This document shows, piece after piece, positions 17,042 to 25,688 of a stretch of 64,000 nucleotides of DNA. The notes under the pieces are model-generated. The model did not search any database and had not been told where the DNA came from. It saw only the letters and a list, made by a program, of their open reading frames with translations. Made by a program: the position numbers and the translations under genes. The number at the start of each line of letters is the position of its first letter. Within the stretch, counting starts at the first letter, position 1. This DNA is from Streptomyces sp. JJ36 (GTDB taxonomy: Bacteria; Actinomycetota; Actinomycetes; Streptomycetales; Streptomycetaceae): contig NZ_JACYHE010000008.1 of NCBI RefSeq assembly GCF_021696945.1, positions 62,001-126,000 on the forward strand, in the 5' to 3' direction.

Positions 17042-18225
17042 CGGACGGCCCTCCCCTCCGGGCGGGCCCGCCCGCGCCGGCGCAGCGGCCGGACCGGGCG
17101 TGCTCCGTCCCGCTCCCGCATCAGCCGGCGCTGCACCAGGGTCATCACCACGATCAGCCCGAAGAGCAGGAACGCGATGGCCGCTCCCTTGCCGTACTGG
17201 CCGTCCTCGAACGCCTGGAGGTAGGAGAGGTAGGCCGGGGTGAGGGTGGTGTTGCCCGGCGCCCCCTGGCTCATCACGTACACCTGGTCGAAGACCTGCC
17301 AGGTGCCGATCAGGCCCAGCGTGGTCACGAGGAAGAGCACGGGGCGGATCGCCGGCAGCGTGACGTGGCGGAAGACCTGGCGGCGGTTGGCCCCGTCGAT
17401 GCGGGCGGCCTCCTCCCGCTCCGGCGGCACGTCCTGGAGGGCGGCCAGGAAGATGAGCATGAAGGTGCCGGAGGTGGTCCACACGGCGAGCACGATGATG
17501 GTGCACAACGCCACCGACGGGCCCGCCAGCCACTCGCCCCACGGCAGCCCGAGGAACCTCTGCTCCGCCAGCCCCGCCGGCGCGCGCGCCCCGTCGGTGA
17601 GGCCGAGCGCGTCCGTCAGCACCCAGGTCAGCCCGCGGGCGTCGGTGAACCAGTTCGGCCCGTCGATCCCGGCCAGGGCCAGCATCGCGTTCACCGCCCC
17701 GTCGCCCTGGAAGAGGAAGAGGAACACGGTGGCGATGGCGATGGAGCTGGTGACGGACGGGAAGTAGAAGGCGGTGCGGAACAGCCCGCGGCCCCGCAGC
17801 CGCTGGTTGACGGCCACCGCCAGCAGCAGGGCGACCGCGGTCTGGAGCGGCACCACCAGCAGGACGTAGAAGAAGTTGTTCCGCAGCGCGGTCATCAGCA
17901 GCTGGCGGTCGAGGCCGTCTTCGGACAGCAGTTCGGTGTAGTTGCCCAGGCCGACGAAGTCGGCCGAGGTGGAGAACGGGTTGGTCTGCCCGTTCCAGTC
18001 CAGCAGGCTCACCCACAGCGCCATGAGGATCGGGACGAGCAGGAACAGGCCCAGTACGGCGACCACGGGGGTGGCGAAGAGCCAGCCCCACAGCGCCTCG
18101 CGACCGCGGATGCCGTGGCGCCGGGGTGGGACCCGGCCGCCGCCGGGCCCCACCGCACGACCGCCGGTCCGGCGCACCGCGGCGGGCGGTGCGGTGGAGG
18201 ACGGCACGCTCATTCCGTCAGTCAC
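17038..18225 (-). CDS. carbohydrate ABC transporter permease (MalF-type)
   Basis: The 395-residue permease has a Pro/Arg-rich cytoplasmic N-terminus of about 45 residues and a first helix in WGWLFATPVVAVLGLFLL. Further helices and the EAA loop EEAARIDGANRRQVFRHVTLP follow. The start may be GTG at 18225, inside the end of the lipoprotein gene, or ATG at 18213, 4 bases after that gene's stop. It overlaps MalG by four bases. A long periplasmic loop with Gly/Pro lies at about 175-220. It forms the translocation pore with MalG. Confidence 0.92.
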   Translation of the reverse strand: MTDGMSVPSSTAPPAAVRRTGGRAVGPGGGRVPPRRHGIRGREALWGWLFATPVVAVLGLFLLVPILMALWVSLLDWNGQTNPFSTSADFVGLGNYTELLSEDGLDRQLLMTALRNNFFYVLLVVPLQTAVALLLAVAVNQRLRGRGLFRTAFYFPSVTSSIAIATVFLFLFQGDGAVNAMLALAGIDGPNWFTDARGLTWVLTDALGLTDGARAPAGLAEQRFLGLPWGEWLAGPSVALCTIIVLAVWTTSGTFMLIFLAALQDVPPEREEAARIDGANRRQVFRHVTLPAIRPVLFLVTTLGLIGTWQVFDQVYVMSQGAPGNTTLTPAYLSYLQAFEDGQYGKGAAIAFLLFGLIVVMTLVQRRLMRERDGARPVRPLRRRGRARPEGRAVR

Positions 18226-19459
18226 CGCTCTTCATGGCGCTGGTGCCCTGCCGCTGCAGGGCGGCCAGGATCTCCTCCGGGTCCTCGGACTCCAGCGAGG
18301 CCAGCCCGGTGTCGAACTGCCCCAGTACCTTCTGGAAGCCGGCGAGGGTCACCGGGCCCTGGGCGTACGCCGTGCCCGCCACGAAGGCCTGCTGCTCCGG
18401 GTACTCCTTCTCGTAGCGTGCCATCGCGTCCTCGCGGGACGGCATGACGCCGAACGCGTCGGCGAAGGCGAGCTGCCGGCCGGGCGCGGTCAGCGACTCC
18501 ACCAGGTCCACCGCCGCCTTGTGGTGTGCGCTCTTCTTCGCCACGCCCCAGCAGGTGCTGAACGACAGGGTCCCCTTGCCCGCCGGCCCGGCCGGGAGCT
18601 CGACCAGCCGGTAGTCCACGTCCGGGAAGTCCTTCTCCAGGGCGCCGAGCAGCCAGTTGCCCTCGATCACCATGGCCGCGCGTTCCTTGCCGAACGCCTC
18701 GCCGCCCCAGCCCGCGCCGATGTCCTTCGGGTAGGCCAGGACGCCCTTGTCCAGCAGCCCGCGCACGTACTCCAGCGCCCGGAGGTTCTCCTCCGAGTCG
18801 GCGGTCATGCGGCTCTGCTCGGCGTCGGTCAGCCAGCCGCCGCTCTGCCGCAGGAAGGCACCGATGCGGTTGTAGGTCGGGTCGAAGCTCAGGCCGGTGA
18901 CCTCGCCCTTCGTCAGCTTCCCGGCGGCGCGTTCCAGCCCCGCCCAGTCCCGGGGTATGTCGGCGTCCGTCAGTCCCGCCTCCTGCCACAGGTCCTTGTT
19001 GATCGCCAGTGCCAGGGTGGAGGAGTCCTTGGGGGCGCACACCAGTTCGCCGTCCCGGCTGAACGCCTCGCGCAGCCCCTCGCTGAACGCCTCGGGCTCG
19101 GCGAGCTCGTCGCCGTACGCGTGGAGGGAGCCGCCCTCCGCGTAGTCGGCGAACTTGTCCGAGGTGGCGTAGAAGACGTCCGGCGGCGTGCCGCCCGCGA
19201 ACGCCTGGCCGAGCTGCTGCGGGAGGTCCCGGGCGACGGTCACCGTCACCTCGTTGCCGGTGCGCTGCGCCCAGGCCGCGGCGGCCGCCTTGACCGCCTC
19301 CGTCTCGGCGTCCGCGGAGGTGCCGATCAGGACCCGGAGCCGCTGGTGCTCCGAGGTGTCCTGGGCGGTCTCCTCGCTGCTGCCGAAGCCGCCGCCGCAC
19401 GCCGTCAGGACGAGTGCGGCACAGCCGGTGAGAACGGCGGTACGTGCCCGGATGCGCAT
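18218..19459 (-). CDS. extracellular sugar-binding lipoprotein of an ABC importer
   Basis: The 413-residue binding protein of the MalE type has a basic n-region, a hydrophobic core and the lipobox LTAC with Cys21 as the predicted lipidation site. The mature protein has the two-lobed binding fold of cluster B sugar-binding proteins (PPDVFYATSDKFADYA, AINKDLWQEAGL, WGVAKKS). It is first of the three importer genes, 16 bases downstream of LacI on the same strand, so all four are probably cotranscribed and repressed by LacI. Confidence 0.92.
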   Translation of the reverse strand: MRIRARTAVLTGCAALVLTACGGGFGSSEETAQDTSEHQRLRVLIGTSADAETEAVKAAAAAWAQRTGNEVTVTVARDLPQQLGQAFAGGTPPDVFYATSDKFADYAEGGSLHAYGDELAEPEAFSEGLREAFSRDGELVCAPKDSSTLALAINKDLWQEAGLTDADIPRDWAGLERAAGKLTKGEVTGLSFDPTYNRIGAFLRQSGGWLTDAEQSRMTADSEENLRALEYVRGLLDKGVLAYPKDIGAGWGGEAFGKERAAMVIEGNWLLGALEKDFPDVDYRLVELPAGPAGKGTLSFSTCWGVAKKSAHHKAAVDLVESLTAPGRQLAFADAFGVMPSREDAMARYEKEYPEQQAFVAGTAYAQGPVTLAGFQKVLGQFDTGLASLESEDPEEILAALQRQGTSAMKSGD

Positions 19460-19475
19460 GGTTCCTCCAAGGGAC

Positions 19476-20555
19476 TCACGGATGAGAGGGTGCGCCCCCG
19501 CTCCCGGCGGGACCGTCCGCCGGGGGCGCGGGCGCCGTACTGCCGCGCACGACGAGTCGCGGGGGCAGGAGCAGATGTTCCGGCGGAGCCTCCGGCCGCT
19601 TGATGCGGGCGAGGAGCAGCCGCATGCACTCCTCGCCGACGCGGTCCAGGGGCTGCTGGAGCGTGGTGAGCCCGGGGGAGAGGACGCGGGCGGCCGGAGT
19701 GTCGTCGAAGCCGACCACGGAGACGTCCCGGCCGGCCGTCAGGCCGCGGTCGCGCAGCGCCAGATAGGCCCCCGTCGCCAGGGTGTCGCTCACCGCGACG
19801 ACGGCCGTCGCTCCCGCGTCCAGCAGCCGGGCGGCGGCCTCCGCACCCTTCTCTACCTCGCCGACGGACTGGGCGTGCAGGTCCCGCACCGGAAGCCGGT
19901 GCAGGCGCATGCTCTCGGTCCAGCCGCGCCGGCGGTCGTCGCCGACGGCGGAGCCGAGCGGCCAGCCGAGGAAGGCGATCCGCCGGTGGCCGAGGGCGAC
20001 CAGGTGGTCCACGGCCTGCGCGGTGCCGTCCGCGCCGTCCACGTCCACCCAGTCCGCGTCCAGGCGGGACCCCCAGGCGCGGCCGAACGACACGAAGGGC
20101 ACTCCGTGATCCAGCAGCCAGCGCGGCCGCGGGTCGCCCCGGTCGGTGTGGGTGAGGGCGAAGGCGTCCACGGAGTGCTCGCTCAGCAGCGCCTCGTACT
20201 CCGCCAGTTCCGCGTCGCCGCCGGAGGCCGGGAAGAGCAGGATGCGGTAGCCGGACTCGCCGGCGGCCAGGGACAGGGCGTGCAGGAACCTGTCGAGCAC
20301 GCCGTTCTCGTCGGCGGCGCGGACGGCCAGCCCGATGAGTCGGCTGGACCGGGTCCGCAGTGCCCGGGCGTCACGGTGCGGCCGGTAGTTGAGCTCGGCC
20401 ACCGCCTCCCGGACCCGCTCCAGGGTCTCCGGGCGCAGCAGTTCGGGTGCGTTCAGCGCGTTGGACACGGTCTGTGCGGAGACCCCGGCCCGCGCGGCGA
20501 CCATCGCCATGGTCACCGATGCGCTCTGCGCACGTGTCTTCCGCGTCATCACCAC
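19476..20555 (-). CDS. LacI family transcriptional regulator
   Basis: The 359-residue repressor has its helix-turn-helix at about residues 14-35 (TMAMVAARAGVSAQTVSNAL), the hinge helix ending in NYRPHRDARAL, and a periplasmic-binding-protein-like sensor domain. A Pro/Ala/Gly tail closes it. It is divergent from the glycogen-debranching-type gene. The shared 129-base promoter region holds two mirrored GATCGATC-centred sites. I infer that it represses both directions and is induced by a glucan-derived sugar taken up by the importer encoded just downstream. Confidence 0.92.
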   Translation of the reverse strand: MVMTRKTRAQSASVTMAMVAARAGVSAQTVSNALNAPELLRPETLERVREAVAELNYRPHRDARALRTRSSRLIGLAVRAADENGVLDRFLHALSLAAGESGYRILLFPASGGDAELAEYEALLSEHSVDAFALTHTDRGDPRPRWLLDHGVPFVSFGRAWGSRLDADWVDVDGADGTAQAVDHLVALGHRRIAFLGWPLGSAVGDDRRRGWTESMRLHRLPVRDLHAQSVGEVEKGAEAAARLLDAGATAVVAVSDTLATGAYLALRDRGLTAGRDVSVVGFDDTPAARVLSPGLTTLQQPLDRVGEECMRLLLARIKRPEAPPEHLLLPPRLVVRGSTAPAPPADGPAGSGGAPSHP

Positions 20556-20589
20556 TCCTCGGCCGCGGGCCCGGCGGGCGCCGCATGGG

Positions 20590-20603
20590 TTGGATCGATC
20601 AAA
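20590..20603. promoter_or_regulatory. LacI operator, left copy
   Basis: TTGGATCGATCAAA has a perfect GATCGATC core. It is the exact reverse complement of 20650-20663, about 60 bases away, in the LacI/glycosidase divergent promoter. Confidence 0.75.
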
Positions 20604-20649
20604 AAAATCGTTCGGACCATCCGAGCAGTATGCCTATCGTGGAGACTTA

Positions 20650-20663
20650 TTTGATCGATCCAA
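20650..20663. promoter_or_regulatory. LacI operator, right copy
   Basis: TTTGATCGATCCAA is the exact mirror image of the site at 20590-20603 and lies 22 bases before the glycosidase start. The 60-base separation of the centres would place two repressor dimers near the same face of the helix and allow looping. Confidence 0.75.
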
Positions 20664-20684
20664 TGCCACGAAAGGCTGACCCTG

Positions 20685-22802
20685 ATGACCTCATCTGTCA
20701 AGGGGAGCGCGGGCGTCCGGAACGGCGGCACCGCGCCCGGCACCCCGGAGCCGCCACCGGAGTTGCAGCCCTTCCTGCACGACGCGTCCCTCGCCCTGTG
20801 GGCGCCCGCGCTCGCGGTCTCCCGGCCGGGCGGAGACGTCTCCACGGGCGCGGACGGGTTCTACCACGAGGACAGGCGCTTCCTCTCCCGCCTGGAGCTG
20901 GACTTCGGTGCGCACCCCCTCGCCCCGGCCGGGGGCGCCACGGGAGACGCCGACGAGGCCGCGTTCCGCGCCGTCGTCCGCGGCGCGGGGGAGCGCACCC
21001 CGGACCCCGCCGTCACTCTGCACCGGGTGCGCCGGGTACGGCCGGAGCGCCTGGCGGAGCACCTCACGGTGCACAACGCCGGCGGCTGCCGGGTCCGGCT
21101 GGAGCTGACGGTCACGGCGGCCGCGGACTTCGCCGCGATGGAGGACGTCAAGGCCGGCCGCCCCGGCGCCGGACCCGTACGGGCCCGGGGCGACACCCGC
21201 GGCCTGCACTGGAGCTCCGGCGAGCTCCGCTCCCGGCTGGAGGGCACGCCCGCCCCGGACGCGGTGGACCCGGCCGCCGGAACCCTCCGGTACACCGTCG
21301 AGCTGGGGCCCGGCGACACCTGGGAGGGCACGCTGGAGTGCACCGCCCACCACCAGCGTCCCGGCCCCTTCGCCGCCGTGCCGCCCGGCGCCGTCCCCTG
21401 GGCGACCCCGCGGGTGGAGAGCGCCGACCGCCGGCTCGACCGCCTGGTGCAGCAGTCCGCCGCCGACCTGGGCCGTCTCCTGCTCAGCGATCCCGAGGAG
21501 CCGCGGGACACCTTCCTCGCCGCCGGGGCGCCCTGGTTCCTCACCCTCTTCGGCCGCGACTCGCTCTGGGCCGCCCGGATGCTGCTGCCGCTCGGCACCG
21601 GAGCGGCCGCCGGCACCCTCCGGGTGCTGGCCCGGCGGCAGGGCACCCGCACCGATCCGGCCACCGAGGAGGAGCCGGGAAAGATCCTGCACGAGGTCCG
21701 CCGGGAAGCGCTCGACCTGGGCGCGGGGCGGGTCCTCCCGCCCCGCTACTACGGCACCGTGGACGCCACCCCGCTGTGGGTGGTGCTCCTCCACGACGCC
21801 TGGCGCTGGGGCCTGGCGGAGGAGGAGGTGTCCGCCCTCCTGCCGCACGCCGAGGCCGCGCTCCGCTGGATGGCCGAGTACGGGGACGCGGACGGGGACG
21901 GCCTCCTGGAGTACGTGGACCGGACCGGCACCGGGCTGGCCAACCAGGGCTGGAAGGACTCCGGCGACTCCATCCGCCGGCGGGACGGCACCCTCGCCGA
22001 GCCCCCGGTCGCGCTCAGCGAGGTCCAGGCGTACGCCCACCAGGCGGCGACGGACGGGGCCGCGCTGCTCCGGGCCTTCGGCCGGCCGGGCGCCGACCGC
22101 TGGGAGGAGTGGGCCGGGCGGCTGCGCGAGCGATTCCGGGAACGGTTCTGGCTGGAGGACGAGTACGGCCCGTACTGCGCCGCCGCCCTCGACCGCGACA
22201 AGCGGCCGCTGGACACCGTCACCTCCAGCATGGGCCACCTGCTCGGCACCGGCCTGCTCGACGGCGCGGAGAGCGCCGCGGTGGCCGCCCGGCTGGCCCG
22301 CCCGGAGCTCGACTGCGGCTTCGGGGTGCGCACCCTCACCCCGCAGGCCACCGGGTTCAACCCGTTCGGCTACCACATCGGGTCGGTGTGGCCGCACGAC
22401 ACCGCGATCGCGGTGTACGGCCTCGCCCGCGCGGGCTTCGGCGGCACCGCCGCGGCGCTCGCCGACGGGCTCGTACGGGCCTCGGAGACCTTCGCCGGCC
22501 GGATGCCCGAGCTCTACGCCGGGCACGGGCACGGCCCGGACACGGCCCCCGCGCCCTACCCGGCGGCGTGCCGCCCGCAGGCCTGGTCGGCCGCCGCGGT
22601 CTTCCTCCTCCTGCGGGCGGTGCTCGGGCTGGAACCCGACGTCCCGGAGGGCCGGCTACGGGCAGCCCCGCCGCCCGGGGCGGACCCGGGGCCGCTGCGG
22701 GCGGCGGGGCTGCGCGTGGCGGGCGCGGACCTCACGGTCGCGGTGGACGCCGGCGGCACCCTCCGCGCCCAGACCGACGCCCCTCTGCGGCTGGAGAGCT
22801 GA
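20685..22802 (+). CDS. glycogen-debranching-type glycosidase (amylo-alpha-1,6-glucosidase-like)
   Basis: The 705-residue protein has an N-terminal glycogen-debranching beta domain (about 30-240) with the opening TGADGFYHEDRRFLSRLEL. An (alpha/alpha)6-barrel catalytic domain (about 250-640) follows, with APWFLTLFGRDSLWAARM, GWKDSGDSI and FGYHIGSVWPHDTAI; acidic residues in these segments are candidate catalysts. There is no signal peptide, so it should act in the cytoplasm on imported or stored glucans. The start ATG at 20685 follows GAAAGG. It is divergent from LacI and the sugar importer, and a strong terminator follows the stop. Confidence 0.88.
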   Translation: MTSSVKGSAGVRNGGTAPGTPEPPPELQPFLHDASLALWAPALAVSRPGGDVSTGADGFYHEDRRFLSRLELDFGAHPLAPAGGATGDADEAAFRAVVRGAGERTPDPAVTLHRVRRVRPERLAEHLTVHNAGGCRVRLELTVTAAADFAAMEDVKAGRPGAGPVRARGDTRGLHWSSGELRSRLEGTPAPDAVDPAAGTLRYTVELGPGDTWEGTLECTAHHQRPGPFAAVPPGAVPWATPRVESADRRLDRLVQQSAADLGRLLLSDPEEPRDTFLAAGAPWFLTLFGRDSLWAARMLLPLGTGAAAGTLRVLARRQGTRTDPATEEEPGKILHEVRREALDLGAGRVLPPRYYGTVDATPLWVVLLHDAWRWGLAEEEVSALLPHAEAALRWMAEYGDADGDGLLEYVDRTGTGLANQGWKDSGDSIRRRDGTLAEPPVALSEVQAYAHQAATDGAALLRAFGRPGADRWEEWAGRLRERFRERFWLEDEYGPYCAAALDRDKRPLDTVTSSMGHLLGTGLLDGAESAAVAARLARPELDCGFGVRTLTPQATGFNPFGYHIGSVWPHDTAIAVYGLARAGFGGTAAALADGLVRASETFAGRMPELYAGHGHGPDTAPAPYPAACRPQAWSAAAVFLLLRAVLGLEPDVPEGRLRAAPPPGADPGPLRAAGLRVAGADLTVAVDAGGTLRAQTDAPLRLES

Positions 22803-22809
22803 CACGGCG

Positions 22810-22842
22810 GGTGGTGCCGGCCGTGCACCGGCCGGCACCACC
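22810..22842 (+). terminator. terminator after the glycosidase
   Basis: A perfect 14-bp stem (GGTGGTGCCGGCCG and its complement) with a 5-base loop starts 8 bases after the stop codon. The remaining sequence to 23104 is GC-rich and shows no gene; it separates the sugar locus from the NRPS cluster. Confidence 0.8.
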
Positions 22843-23104
22843 GGTGCGCACGGCGCCGGGCCTGGTGGCCCGGAAGCGCACGGCGGGCCCGCCCGGCGGT
22901 GGCACCGGGCGGTGCGCAGGTCGGCGCCGGCCGCCGGCCGCCCCGGCCTCCGTGGCCTGCCGGTGGAGCCGCCCGGCGCGGTCCGGCTCCGGCCGGATCC
23001 GGCCGGAGCGGCTCTTCGCCTCGTCAGGGGAACACGGCCCCTCCAGGAGCGCGTGCCGGTGCCGACCGGCGCCGGCACGCACCGCCGCGACCGGTTCCGC
23101 AGGT

Positions 23105-23956
23105 TCAGCCGGACAGCCCCGTGGAGGCCGGCTCCTGACGCCTGCCCGCACCGGCGGGGCGGGCCTCCGCGCCCGCCGGGTCGGTGCCCGGTGCGTCCAC
23201 CAGCCCTTCGCGCAGCGCGAGCGCCACCGCCAGCGTGCGGTTGGGGCAGTTCAGTTTGGCGATGACGTTGGCGACATGCCTCTTCGCCCCGTGCTGCGAT
23301 ATGCCCAGCGTCCGCGCGATCTGCTTGTTGCTCAGGCCCTGGGCGAGCAGGTTGAGCGCCTCCTGCTCGCGAGGCGTCAGGCAGTACGGACGTTCGGAGC
23401 GGCCCGCGGAGGAGGCGGGTCCCTCCCGCATGCGCCCCAGCAGCCACCGGGAGAGCGCGGCCGGGAGCGGCATCTCCCCCCTCCCCAGGCGCCGCAGCGT
23501 GTCGTCGAGGGAGCGGGCGGTGAGATCGCCGGCGAGGAGGAACCCGTCGGCCGGCACCTCGGAGGCGAGCGCGAACTGCTGCTCCTCCGCGCTGTCCAGC
23601 AAGGCGACCATCTTCGTCCGGCGGTCCCGGCACACCGGCACCAGGCCGAGCACCTCCTCGGTGGCCGCACACCGGCAGACGAGGACGTCGAAGTGCTCCG
23701 CAGCCAGCCGGTGCCGGGCGTGACGGGCGTCGGCCAGCACGACGACCTCCTCCACGATGTCCGTCAGCATCGCCTCCAGCCCGCACCGCACCATCTCGTG
23801 CGGATGCACCACGCACACCCGGATCCGGTGCGCCCCCGGGGCTGCCGCGCCCCCCGGACGTACCCGCGCCAGGCCGGCCACGGTCCTCGGAGGCGACAGC
23901 GCTCCGGCGAGCGATGCCGTGTGCTGGGGCAGGGGATGCCCGTGGAAGCTGTGCAT
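23105..23956 (-). CDS. LuxR family regulator with a degenerate receiver domain (cluster left border)
   Basis: This 283-residue protein has a receiver-like domain (about 45-160) and a GerE/LuxR helix-turn-helix (about 192-253: LTPREQEALNLLAQGLSNKQIARTLGIS). The receiver has lost its phosphorylation chemistry by inspection. The acidic pair is His51-Pro52, the phosphoacceptor position after Asp90-Val-Leu-Val-Cys is Arg95, and the conserved Lys is replaced in FLLAGDLT. It should therefore be a pseudo-receiver that senses a ligand or works constitutively. The start ATG at 23956 follows GAGAGGA. A paralogue with the same changes and a nearly identical DNA-recognition segment lies at 59147-59923, at the other end of the cluster. 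It is divergent from the TDO-like gene. Probable pathway-specific activator. Confidence 0.88.
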   Translation of the reverse strand: MHSFHGHPLPQHTASLAGALSPPRTVAGLARVRPGGAAAPGAHRIRVCVVHPHEMVRCGLEAMLTDIVEEVVVLADARHARHRLAAEHFDVLVCRCAATEEVLGLVPVCRDRRTKMVALLDSAEEQQFALASEVPADGFLLAGDLTARSLDDTLRRLGRGEMPLPAALSRWLLGRMREGPASSAGRSERPYCLTPREQEALNLLAQGLSNKQIARTLGISQHGAKRHVANVIAKLNCPNRTLAVALALREGLVDAPGTDPAGAEARPAGAGRRQEPASTGLSG

Positions 23957-24009
23957 GACGATCCTCTCCCGTGGTTTCTCCGGACGGCGTCCGCGTGCCG
24001 GAGGAGGTG

Positions 24010-24037
24010 TGGGGCACCGCGCGGCCGCGGTGCCCCA
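24010..24037. other. hairpin in the LuxR / TDO-like divergent region
   Basis: TGGGGCACCGC and its complement form an 11-bp stem with a 6-base loop, about 180 bases before the TDO-like gene. It may be an operator, an attenuator or a chance GC-rich palindrome; a terminator makes little sense between divergent genes. It overlaps the weak cluster motif at 24029-24046. Confidence 0.4.
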
Positions 24038-24046
24038 TCGGGCCCG
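24029..24046. promoter_or_regulatory. possible cluster motif, weak copy (TDO-like gene / LuxR 1)
   Basis: GGTGCCCCATCGGGCCCG resembles the palindrome GGTGCCCG-2-CGGGCACC found at 26169, 34530 and 36362, but the right arm is poor. Listed only because it falls in the matching promoter region. Confidence 0.3.
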
Positions 24047-24213
24047 CGCGTGCTGTTCCGAGCGGCCCGCCGGACGGGGACGGCCGCTCGCGGGGCGGGG
24101 TGGTCATCCGGGCAGGCCGCCCGACCGGGCGGGAGGCGGTTGTGCGCGGGTACGGGGCACTTCGATGCTGAGAGCCGTTCGCCGCACGTGGAGAGTTGAG
24201 CGAAGGAGCGTCG

Positions 24214-25017
24214 ATGAACGGCTCGACCGCCGGCCCGGAGACCATGGACGCGCTCAGCGGGTGCCCCCTCGCGGGCCCGGCGCGGGAGCCGGACGCACCC
24301 GGCCCCTCCTACGGGGAGCTGCTGCGCCTGGACCACCTCCTCGAGCTTCCGCCGAGGTACACGGACCTGCACGACGAGGAACTCTTCTATGTCGCGCACA
24401 TGGTCTACGAACTGTGGTTCAAGGTCGTACTGCAGGAACTGGAGCGGGCCCGGGAGGGCATGTTCGCCGACGACGTGCCCTGTGCCCTGCACGCGCTGCG
24501 CCGGGCCGGGGTCATCGAGCGGGTGCTCGCCGGGCAGGTCGACGTGCTCAGGACCATCACCCCCGGCAGTTTCGCCCTGCTCCGGCCCTCGCTGTACCAG
24601 GCCAGCGGCATCCAGTCGGTCCAGTTCCGCGAGATCGAGTTCCTCTCCGGGCTCAAGGACCGGCGGTACGCCGAGCGGGCCGACCTCAGCGCCGGGGAGC
24701 GCACCAGGCTGCACCGGCGGCTCGCCGAACCCGCCCTGTACGACGCCTTCCGGGCCCTGTGCGAGAAGCGCGGCGATCCCGACCTGACCGAGCTGCTGCG
24801 CGCGGAGGCCCCGGACTCCGAGGTGCTCGCCGTCGCCGAGGCGCTGCTGGACCACGACGAGCTGTTCAGCACCTGGCGTGCCCGGCACGTGCTGATGGTG
24901 GAGCGGGTCATCGGCGCCAAGGCCGGCACCGGGGGCTCCAGCGGTGCGCAGTATCTGCGGTCCACGCTGGACAAGAGGTTCTTCCCCGCTCTGTGGGAGC
25001 TGCGCACCCGGCTGTGA
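24214..25017 (+). CDS. tryptophan 2,3-dioxygenase-family haem oxygenase
   Basis: This 267-residue haem enzyme is of the TDO superfamily. Family landmarks are intact: HDEELFYVAHMVYELWFK with distal-side His62, SGIQSVQFREIEFLSG with the substrate-carboxylate Arg139, RHVLMVERVIG with predicted haem ligand His225, and GTGGSSG at 238-244. True TDO converts L-Trp to N-formylkynurenine. Relatives in antibiotic pathways (MarE, SfmD, LmbB2) do other aromatic oxygenations, but SfmD and LmbB2 lack this full motif set. The ATG at 24214 is preceded by GAAGGAG. No formamidase or kynureninase is in the cluster. It may therefore supply (N-formyl)kynurenine as a building block, as in daptomycin, or oxidise another indole. 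It is convergent with the methyltransferase gene 47 bases downstream. Confidence 0.85.
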   Translation: MNGSTAGPETMDALSGCPLAGPAREPDAPGPSYGELLRLDHLLELPPRYTDLHDEELFYVAHMVYELWFKVVLQELERAREGMFADDVPCALHALRRAGVIERVLAGQVDVLRTITPGSFALLRPSLYQASGIQSVQFREIEFLSGLKDRRYAERADLSAGERTRLHRRLAEPALYDAFRALCEKRGDPDLTELLRAEAPDSEVLAVAEALLDHDELFSTWRARHVLMVERVIGAKAGTGGSSGAQYLRSTLDKRFFPALWELRTRL

Positions 25018-25064
25018 GCCGCCCGCGGACACGGCCGCCGTCCCCCGGCCCGCCGGTGGTCCGG

Positions 25065-25688
25065 TCACCGTCGCGTCATCAGGAAGCATGCCATGGTGGA
25101 GTCCACCGGTGGTTCCGGCAGACGTTCGATCTCGAAGTCCGCGCCGAACAGTTCCTGCTCCTCGCCGGGGCGCAGGCCGCTGAGCGCGCGGGACACTCCG
25201 GAGTACCGGAACAGGGGGAGACTCCTGTCGCCCTTGCTGTAGAAACACCAGAGCACCACCAGCGTCCCCGGGTGCGAGTGCCGTGTGATGTTCGCCGCCA
25301 TGTCGAGGCGGTCCTGCCCGGTGAGGTCGTCGAGGGTCCCGAAGTCGACGATCAGGTCGTAGGTGCCCTCGACCCCGGGTATGCGGGGGGACCTCAGGTC
25401 GGCGCGGACGAAGCGGCAACGGTCCGTCACCCCGGCCTCCTGCGCGGCCCGCTGGGCCTTGCGCAGGGCGACGGGCGTGAAGTCGACCCCGGTCACCTCG
25501 AAGCCGTGCCCGGCCAGGTACACCGAGCAGGTGCCGCTGCCGCACCCCATGTCCAGCACCGTCTTCTGCCGGTCCGGGGAGAGGCGCTGCTCGTGCTCCA
25601 GGAGCTGGACGAGGTTCTCGCGGACTCCGCCTTCCCAGGGTGCGCCGATCCGGTACAGTATCTGGTACATCCATCGCTTGACGCTCAC
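25065..25688 (-). CDS. class I SAM-dependent methyltransferase
   Basis: The 207-residue methyltransferase has motif I VLDMGCGSGTC (about 44-54), the acidic ribose-binding residue in VTGVDFTPVAL, and motif post-II VRADLRSP, followed by DLIVDFGTLDDL. The GTG at 25688 (VSVKRWMYQIL) is preferred because GAAGGAG lies 7 bases before it; an internal ATG six codons later is less well placed. The acceptor atom cannot be told. It could methylate the TDO product, the starter acid or the finished peptide. It reads toward the TDO-like gene and away from the first NRPS. Confidence 0.85.
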   Translation of the reverse strand: MSVKRWMYQILYRIGAPWEGGVRENLVQLLEHEQRLSPDRQKTVLDMGCGSGTCSVYLAGHGFEVTGVDFTPVALRKAQRAAQEAGVTDRCRFVRADLRSPRIPGVEGTYDLIVDFGTLDDLTGQDRLDMAANITRHSHPGTLVVLWCFYSKGDRSLPLFRYSGVSRALSGLRPGEEQELFGADFEIERLPEPPVDSTMACFLMTRR

